Assembly (NCBI GenBank): GCA_900551305.1
Contig: URVK01000043.1
Span: forward strand, 1-9,736
Source of the DNA: an uncultured Collinsella sp.
GTDB taxonomy: Bacteria; Actinomycetota; Coriobacteriia; Coriobacteriales; Coriobacteriaceae
DNA: 9,736 bases
Direction: 5' to 3'
Part shown: piece after piece, positions 6,070 to 9,736 of the stretch
How positions within the stretch are numbered: position 1 is the stretch's first letter
Layout: the number at the start of each line of letters is the position of its first letter
Made by a program: the position numbers and the translations under genes
Notes under the pieces: generated by a model
What the model saw: the letters and a program-made list of their open reading frames with translations, nothing else
What the model was told of the DNA's origin: nothing
The model's database searches: none

Positions 6070-6379
6070 CGTTCGAACATACCATTATGTGAAGGAAACT
6101 GTCGACGGGGAAACGATTTCGAAGCGTTATGAGCATAAAGAGTGGCTCGAATTGAGGGATTACCTCAGGAAGCATCCCAAGGTTCGCGAGGCGAGGCATA
6201 TCAGCACATATGAGAGCGAGCACCTTCCTTACGGATATTCGGGCCTATCGAGCCACACCGCTACTGCCGCTACTGCCCGCCAGCTTCCGAACCAGCGGGC
6301 GGTAGCAGCACCCCGAACATCTCGCCGACAGCGCAGAGGGTCGTCGACCTGGCGGCCAAGGCCGACATCGAGGACGTGA
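6070..6379 (+). pseudogene. Unrecognised coding fragment fused to the integrase remnant
   Basis: The integrase frame continues into VRTYHYVKETVDGETISKRYEHKEWLELRDYL..., a protein-like charged segment (about 6070-6240) with no similarity I recognise to any integrase. After about 6240 this frame turns into low-complexity Ala/Thr/Arg. The neighbouring frame reads EPHRYCRYC there, so a frameshift near 6230-6245 is likely. The junction with the integrase falls beside two TTCGAA hexamers (6062-6067, 6072-6077), a plausible short-homology rearrangement point. It is best read as a piece of another element gene; no function is assigned. Confidence 0.4.
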
Positions 6380-6627
6380 TGCTGTGCGACCTGCCCGGCG
6401 TCCTGTCCTTCCTAGGGCTGCCACCTGAGACGGAGATGCCGCCGGGCAACAAGGGGAAGACGAAGCCCAAGAAGCTCTACAGGAAGGTGGCGCCGAACAA
6501 GGCATACCACTCCGGCGAGCGCGCCAAGGATTTGATCTCGCACCTCGACATGGCAGAGATCAGGCATCGGCGCCCGTCCAAGAATTGGGATGCAGTTCAA
6601 TACGAGCTCGGGGCTCTTTTCGTCTAG
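6214..6627 (+). CDS. Unrecognised ORF, probable C-terminal part of an element gene
   Basis: This frame is open from 6214 to TAG 6625-6627. Its first part contains HRYCRYC (a CxxC pair), then VVDLAAKADIEDVMLCDLPGVLSFLGLPPETEM, a Lys/Pro/Gly-rich GNKGKTKPKKLYRKVAP, and YHSGERAKDLISHLDMAEIRHRRPSKNWDAVQYELGALFV. No clear start exists: GTG 6376 or ATG 6379 would give 82-83 residues with only a weak GAGG upstream, and the protein-like content begins earlier. It may be continuous with the preceding fragment through a frameshift near 6230-6245. The lysine-rich stretch would suit a nucleic-acid-binding protein, but no family is recognised. Confidence 0.4.
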   Translation, partial: ERAPSLRIFGPIEPHRYCRYCPPASEPAGGSSTPNISPTAQRVVDLAAKADIEDVMLCDLPGVLSFLGLPPETEMPPGNKGKTKPKKLYRKVAPNKAYHSGERAKDLISHLDMAEIRHRRPSKNWDAVQYELGALFV

Positions 6628-6769
6628 ATTGGGGACGCATGGCCGGACGAAAACAATTTGCGTCTGGTAATAAGCGTACGAAAGCGCAATTTACGTCTTA
6701 ATTCCGTACGCAAATCAAGACGAAAATCGTTTACGTCTGCTTTAATCCGTACGAAAACGGTTTTCGTCT
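6617..6769. repeat. Cluster of alternating ACGAAA / TTTCGT half-sites
   Basis: Four imperfect palindromic units: 6646-6664, 6676-6697, 6718-6738 and 6749-6767, plus a lone TTTTCGTCT at 6617-6625. Each is (G)ACGAAA(A)-spacer-TTT(A/G/C)CGTC; the last is exact, ACGAAAAC-G-GTTTTCGT (6751-6767). Units 2-4 are preceded by CGTAC and are separated by TTAATTCCGT- or TTTAATCCGT-like linkers. The layout suits multiple binding sites of one protein, or a set of hairpins. It lies between the element remnant and the 3' end of the ATPase gene. Confidence 0.6.
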
Positions 6770-6788
6770 TGCAGGGCAGTTGCCGTTT

Positions 6789-7881
6789 CTACAGTTCAAC
6801 TTCCAGTTCGGCTTTGTGCTCGTAGAGGTAGTCGCGCATGTAGGGGATGGCAAATGAGACCTTGCCGTACGAGGGAGCCTCGATAATCGATTCTCTTAAC
6901 AGGCGGCTGCGGACGGAACTCACCTGTTGAGGCGTTTTGTTTAGGGCATCGGCAACCATGCTGGTCGAGCTCGTCTGCCCCAAAGACGCCATGCTCAGCA
7001 GATAAGCGATGCACGTGGGCGGAATGCGCTGCAGCGCGGGCTCAATCACCATGGCGCAGAAGCGTTCGCGTGCCGTTGCAATGCCACGCTCGGCTTCTTC
7101 TTCTCCAATAATCGTTGTATGTGCGCGTCTTGCCAACTGCCATGCGTAGTATCCAACGAGTTGGATCATGAAAGGATAGCCCTGCGTTGCCTCGGCAAGT
7201 TGGCCGGCAATACCTGGCTGCAACTCCATGCCAGACGCTTCAATGGTTTCCTCGAGGGAGTACGACACTTCGGTTACTGCCACAGCCTTCAGATCAAAGG
7301 GGAGGGCGTGGCGCAAAAACGCAAGTGTCTTTCCGTTGATGATGCTTTCAATCATCGAAGGCAGCCCAGCAAAAACAAAGGCGATATCAAGGTCTTCGCC
7401 GATAACCTGCTGAATCGCAATGGAGAGCGTTCGGACCTCATCGAGCTCTGCGTCTTGAACCTCGTCGAGAGTGATGAGCAGGCCATTTCCATTCTTGGAT
7501 ATTGTCTGTCTCATGGCGTCGCGTAGCGATGGGCCGATTCGCTCAATGTCTATGCTGCCGATGGATATGCCAGCTACGGGTGGGCTCAAATCTGGCGTGT
7601 TTGACCTGGAATTTGGGCTGCAGCTGTTCGAGAATGCGCGGGCAAAGTCCCTCGGTTGCGACCTCTTTTATGACCGTCCAGCCACGGCTTTGCGCCAAAC
7701 GTGAGCACTCGTCAAGGAGGACCGTCTTGCCCGTTCCACGGACGCCGGCTATGCGCATTAGGCGCCCCGGGGCACCAGGCCCGTTGATGAGGTCTTCATT
7801 GAATTCTTCAAGTACATCTTCGCGGCCGATAATCGTGGGGGGTGTTTTACCTGCTGTGGGCTTAAAAGGGTTTGTTTGCAT
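6789..7881 (-). pseudogene. Orc/Cdc6-like P-loop ATPase, frameshifted
   Basis: Two frames together make one protein of about 363 residues. The N-terminal part has IIGREDVLEEFN and Walker A GVRGTGKT (Lys52 at 7726-7728); the C-terminal part has Walker B GLLITLDEVQD, an AAA core with AFVFAGLP and GYPFMIQLVGYYAW, and a winged-helix-like tail QVSSVRSRLLRESIIEAPSYGKVSFAIPYMRDYLYEH. This resembles the ATP-binding Orc1/Cdc6-like (AAA_16) proteins common in Actinobacteria, whose roles are mostly unknown. The reading switches at the run of three G at 7578-7580 (+): deleting one G restores EPTVAGISIGSIDI. ATG 7881 is preferred to GTG 7890 because AAAGGTGG lies 5 nt before it. The break could be real, a sequencing error, or a programmed +1 shift at CCC. 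Confidence 0.8.
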
Positions 7882-7898
7882 GTGAGCCACCTTTGCTC

Positions 7899-7958
7899 AA
7901 GATATAGCAAGATATAGCAAGATATAGCAAAGTATAGTGAGATATAGCAACGTATAGC
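7899..7958. repeat. Six tandem 10-bp repeats upstream of the ATPase gene
   Basis: Six consecutive decamers of consensus AAGATATAGC: the first three identical, then AAAGTATAGT, GAGATATAGC and AACGTATAGC. The array ends 18 bp from the ATPase start codon. A 10-bp period puts every copy on the same DNA face. On the minus strand each TTGCTATATC unit offers TTGCTA and TATATC, about 18 bp apart between alternate copies, so the array probably contains the promoter or operator. Confidence 0.75.
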
Positions 7959-8027
7959 GCTGTTCGCGGGTTCTTACGGTGGTGCTATTATCCGAATGCC
8001 GCGCGGATAAAGCGCTGGGCGAACAGC
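7959..8027. repeat. Nested inverted repeats
   Basis: The outer arms GCTGTTCGC (7959-7967) and GCGAACAGC (8019-8027) and the inner arms TTATCCG (7988-7994) and CGGATAA (8004-8010) are all perfect and properly nested. Another pair, TTGGCA/TGCCAA (8031-8036, 8055-8060), follows. This lies in the 493-bp gap between the divergent ATPase and GntR genes. Confidence 0.5.
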
Positions 8028-8081
8028 TTGTTGGCAACTCACGAGGGCTCGGGGTGCCAATTTGGGGTGCAGTAGTGCTGC

Positions 8082-8241
8082 GCCACGAAAAGGGCCTATC
8101 TACTACGTTTAAGCCGCAGGGGTCAACCATAGTCGGCTTTTTCGAAAATCGACAAGCTGTCTACCTGCGGTTTTGTTTTTGCACTTTTCAGCATGGTCTG
8201 GGCTCTCCGCGTTAACGTAGTAGATGGGCCACTTTTGTGGC
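8082..8241. mobile_element. MITE-like or structured-RNA element with about 30-bp terminal inverted repeats
   Basis: The left end 8082-8112 and right end 8212-8241 are inverted copies differing by two single-base indels and one substitution, plus an extra T on the left near the inner edge. The core ATCTACTACGTT (8098-8109) / AACGTAGTAGAT (8214-8225) is exact. The interior of about 100 bp holds AAGCCG (8111-8116) / CGGCTT+TTT (8134-8142) and CCGCAGG (8114-8120) / CCTGCGG (8164-8170) followed by TTTTGTTTTT. These share bases 8114-8116 and so exclude each other. There is no transposase and no clear target duplication. It could be a non-autonomous transposon or a structured RNA. Confidence 0.6.
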
Positions 8242-8277
8242 AAGGGGGCCGATCTGCGGGCCAGGGTAGCTAAAAGA

Positions 8278-8312
8278 GCCCCGTCCCAAAAAGACTGATT
8301 GGGAGCTGGGGC
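8278..8312 (+). repeat. Hairpin upstream of the GntR gene
   Basis: GCCCC (8278-8282) pairs with GGGGC (8308-8312), and CCCAA (8285-8289) with TTGGG (8299-8303), across a small internal loop. A TAGTAT -10-like hexamer follows at 8325-8330 without a convincing -35, so the promoter of the regulator is not firmly placed. Confidence 0.4.
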
Positions 8313-8374
8313 GTGTCGATGCGATAGTATTGCATGGTGGTATTCGACTAACCGAGGGTTTATCCGAGGGCTTT

Positions 8375-9064
8375 ATGGAACAGCAGCATAATCAGAGCCT
8401 GCAAGATCAGGCATACAACGCATTGCGCTCCAAGATTATCTATGCCGAGCTCAAGCCCGGCACGCGCCTTTCGGCGATTGGTCTGGAAAAGGAGACGGGA
8501 ATCGGGCGCACGCCCATTCGCGAGTCCTTTGTGCGCCTGCGCGAGCAGGAGCTGGTGGAAACGCGTCCCAAAAGCGGCACCTACGTCTCTAAGATCAGCA
8601 TGGAACGCGCTGAGAACGCTTGTTTCTTGCGCGAGAAGCTCGAGAGAAGCGTGCTTATTAAATGCTGTTCGGCCGCCTCGCCCGAGCAAAAGCAGCGGCT
8701 CGAGCAGATTCTTGCCGAGTCCGAGTCGCTCGACCATAGCGAAACGCGTCGCTTTTTCGATCTGGACAACCTGTTCCATGAGACATGTTTTGAGATTGCC
8801 GGCCGCCACATGTTGTGGGATTGGATGAAGAGCGTCAATACGCATTTTGAGCGATACAACTGGTTGCGTATGGTGTCGCAGGATCTGGACTGGGAGCCGA
8901 TCCGTGGGCAGCATCGCCGGATTCTCGAGGCCATTAAGAAGGGCGATACCGACACGGCGAGCTATCTGGCAGAGACGCATTTGCATCTAATGCCCGAGGA
9001 GCAGGGTCCGGTTATTGCCTTGCATCCCGACTACTTTGAGCTGTCCAAAGACTCGGCCATCTAA
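8375..9064 (+). CDS. GntR-family transcriptional regulator, FCD (FadR) subfamily
   Basis: 229 residues, normal for FCD regulators. The N-terminal winged helix spans about residues 8-73: QAYNALRSKIIYAELKPGTRLSAIGLEKETGIGRTPIRESFVRLREQELVETRPKSGTYVS, the standard GntR signature. The all-helical FCD ligand domain follows, with the metal-site pattern D131-x3-H135 (DNLFH), H180 (GQHRRILEAIKKGD) and H202 (AETHLHL). FCD regulators bind sugar acids or other carboxylates, often through a metal, and control nearby catabolic genes. ATG 8375 has GAGGG 4 nt upstream; an upstream in-frame TTG at 8330 is unlikely. It faces the KDPG aldolase gene convergently, so aldolase control is possible but the shared promoter is not seen. 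Confidence 0.93.
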   Translation: MEQQHNQSLQDQAYNALRSKIIYAELKPGTRLSAIGLEKETGIGRTPIRESFVRLREQELVETRPKSGTYVSKISMERAENACFLREKLERSVLIKCCSAASPEQKQRLEQILAESESLDHSETRRFFDLDNLFHETCFEIAGRHMLWDWMKSVNTHFERYNWLRMVSQDLDWEPIRGQHRRILEAIKKGDTDTASYLAETHLHLMPEEQGPVIALHPDYFELSKDSAI

Positions 9065-9080
9065 CTCGCCCCCTTCATTA

Positions 9081-9145
9081 GTTGCGGTGAAATAGGGATT
9101 GTTTTGCGGCTCTGATGGTGTAAACAGTCCGTATCTCACCGCAAC
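9081..9145. repeat. Long hairpin (24-nt arms)
   Basis: GTTGCGGTGA (9081-9090) pairs exactly with TCACCGCAAC (9136-9145). ATA (9092-9094) pairs with TAT (9132-9134), and GGATTGTTT (9096-9104) with AAACAGTCC (9122-9130), with one G-U pair. Two single mismatches separate the stems and the loop is 17 nt. There is no T tract, so it is not a simple terminator. It starts 17 bp after the GntR stop. Confidence 0.65.
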
Positions 9146-9167
9146 TGCCGGGGCACTATCGGGGCAC

Positions 9168-9244
9168 AAAAAAGCTGCGGCGCCGCTTGGAGGAAAAGAC
9201 CGGAAGCAAGGGTCCATTCCTCCAGACGGCGCCGCAGCTGTTTT
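9168..9244. terminator. Bidirectional rho-independent terminator
   Basis: AGCTGCGGCGCCG (9173-9185) and CGGCGCCGCAGCT (9227-9239) are perfect 13-bp arms, with a second stem GGAGGAA/TTCCTCC (9189-9195, 9217-9223) inside. An A run (9168-9173) precedes it and TTTT (9241-9244) follows, so it can stop transcription from both sides. It probably terminates the GntR gene on +, and minus-strand read-through from the aldolase. Confidence 0.75.
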
Positions 9245-9301
9245 GATGGCTCGGTTTTTGTCGATGTGGCTCAACTGGGCGCGGTTGCCAGCCGAGTAGG
9301 C

Positions 9302-9402
9302 AAAGCGGCTCGGGGGCGTGTCGCTTCCGTCACGTTCTATCAGCATACAAGACGGTTTTGGTTCTTGTTCGTGACGGAAACGGCGCGCTTCCGAGCCGCT
9401 TT
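9302..9402. repeat. Very long hairpin with 33-nt arms
   Basis: The arms 9302-9334 and 9370-9402 pair throughout as RNA with one mismatch (C9324 x A9380) and four G-U pairs. The outer 12 bp (AAAGCGGCTCGG/CCGAGCCGCTTT) and inner 10 bp (TTCCGTCACG/CGTGACGGAA) are exact. The 35-nt loop contains a further ACAAGA/TCTTGT stem. It has no tail of a terminator and lies just outside the aldolase terminator. It could be a structured RNA or a short palindromic mobile repeat. Confidence 0.65.
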
Positions 9403-9439
9403 AAAAGAAAGGGGGCGAGGTCTAGGGCACGCCCCCTTT
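9403..9439 (-). terminator. Rho-independent terminator of the aldolase gene
   Basis: On the minus strand AAAGGGGGCG (9439-9430) pairs exactly with CGCCCCCTTT (9417-9408), with a 12-nt loop, followed by CTTTTAA. It begins 18 nt after the aldolase stop codon. Confidence 0.85.
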
Positions 9440-9457
9440 CACGATAGAGAGCTAAAC

Positions 9458-9736
9458 CTAGCCGCGGACCTTCTTGACGACGTCCATGGCCTCGCGGGCA
9501 ATCTGCTCGACCTTGGAGAAGTCGCCGTCGGCAAACAGGGCCGGCTTGACCATCCAGGTGCCACCGCAGGCGATGATGGCGGAGGAGCTCAGGTACTCCT
9601 CGACGTTGGCAGTGCTCACACCGCCGGTGGGCATAAAGCGGTGACCGACAAACGGAGCGGCGAGGGCCTTGATGGTGTTCAGGCCGCCATACTGGGACGC
9701 GGGGAAGAACGTGGGGGACTTGAGGCGTCACCTTCC
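9458..9736 (-). CDS. eda: KDPG/KHG aldolase, C-terminal part (cut by window edge, possibly defective)
   Basis: From 9727 down to the TAG at 9458-9460 there are 89 residues matching the C-terminal half of 2-dehydro-3-deoxyphosphogluconate / 4-hydroxy-2-oxoglutarate aldolase (family about 205-215). They include FFPASQYGGLNTIKALAAPF, the phosphate-binding RFMPTGGVSTANVEEYL, IIACGGTWMV, and DGDFSKVEQIAREAMDVVKKV. The enzyme splits KDPG to pyruvate and glyceraldehyde-3-phosphate in the Entner-Doudoroff pathway and its sugar-acid branches. Two oddities at the edge: an in-frame TGA at 9728-9730, and TFFPA where the family has KFFPA, whose Lys (K133 in E. coli) forms the Schiff base. Within 9715-9736 no frame reads like the expected sequence, so either the gene is broken or the last 20-odd bases are unreliable. 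The terminator at 9403-9439 follows. Confidence 0.82.

Noticed and set aside
7899..7958. CRISPR-like array
   Set aside because: The units are only 10 bp with no spacers and no cas genes; a direct tandem repeat, not CRISPR.
8330..8374. Upstream TTG start adding 15 residues to the GntR regulator
   Set aside because: No ribosome binding site before 8330, while ATG 8375 has GAGGG upstream and starts just before the conserved winged-helix domain.
9330..9731. 133-codon minus-strand frame covering the aldolase
   Set aside because: It is in a different frame from the conserved aldolase sequence and runs through the terminator and long hairpin; a shadow.

Overview
The window looks like a chromosomal stretch from a high-GC, gut-associated actinobacterium of the Coriobacteriia, most likely Collinsella or a close relative. 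This is a judgement from codon use, protein sequence style and dense structured intergenic DNA; no rRNA or other marker is present. The left edge cuts a dehydratase gene and the right edge cuts an aldolase gene.

Layout: (1) 1-1296 is the C-terminal three quarters of an IlvD/Edd-family dehydratase on +, converging through a terminator on a small ArsC/Spx-like protein on - (1486-1827). (2) 1828-2339 is non-coding, with a good sigma-70-type promoter and a hairpin leader. (3) 2340-4289 is a two-gene operon, a 14-TM DHA2 drug-efflux-type transporter followed 3 bp later by a paired-CBS-domain protein. A short MGMT-like protein with an intact PCHRV motif (4464-4772) follows, with its own candidate promoter. 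(4) 5032-6627 is a decayed integrated element. The 3' half of a tRNA-Met(CAU) gene is cut at the anticodon loop and still carries its terminator. Next to it lie arm-type repeats, a 13-bp perfect inverted repeat, and a tyrosine integrase with an internal deletion and a replaced C-terminus. The C-terminal sequence and a following reading frame are unrecognised. (5) 6617-6770 is a cluster of alternating ACGAAA/TTTCGT half-sites. (6) 6789-7881 (-) is an Orc/Cdc6-like P-loop ATPase gene broken by one extra base, preceded by six 10-bp direct repeats. (7) 7959-8374 holds nested inverted repeats and a 160-bp MITE-like element with about 30-bp terminal inverted repeats. (8) 8375-9064 (+) is a GntR/FCD regulator. 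(9) 9065-9457 holds four successive strong hairpins. (10) 9458-9736 (-) is the C-terminal part of a KDPG/KHG aldolase with an in-frame stop and a lost Schiff-base lysine at the window edge.

How the genes may work together: the transporter and CBS protein are probably one expression unit, with the CBS pair sensing a nucleotide or similar ligand. The IlvD/Edd-type dehydratase, GntR/FCD regulator and KDPG aldolase are the usual parts of sugar-acid (Entner-Doudoroff-like) catabolism. Here they are up to 8 kb apart and in different orientations, so a functional link is only a suggestion. The most unusual content is non-coding: the tRNA-derived att site, the half-site cluster, the 10-bp repeat array, the MITE-like element with mutually exclusive internal hairpins, and the 33-bp-arm hairpin near 9302-9402.
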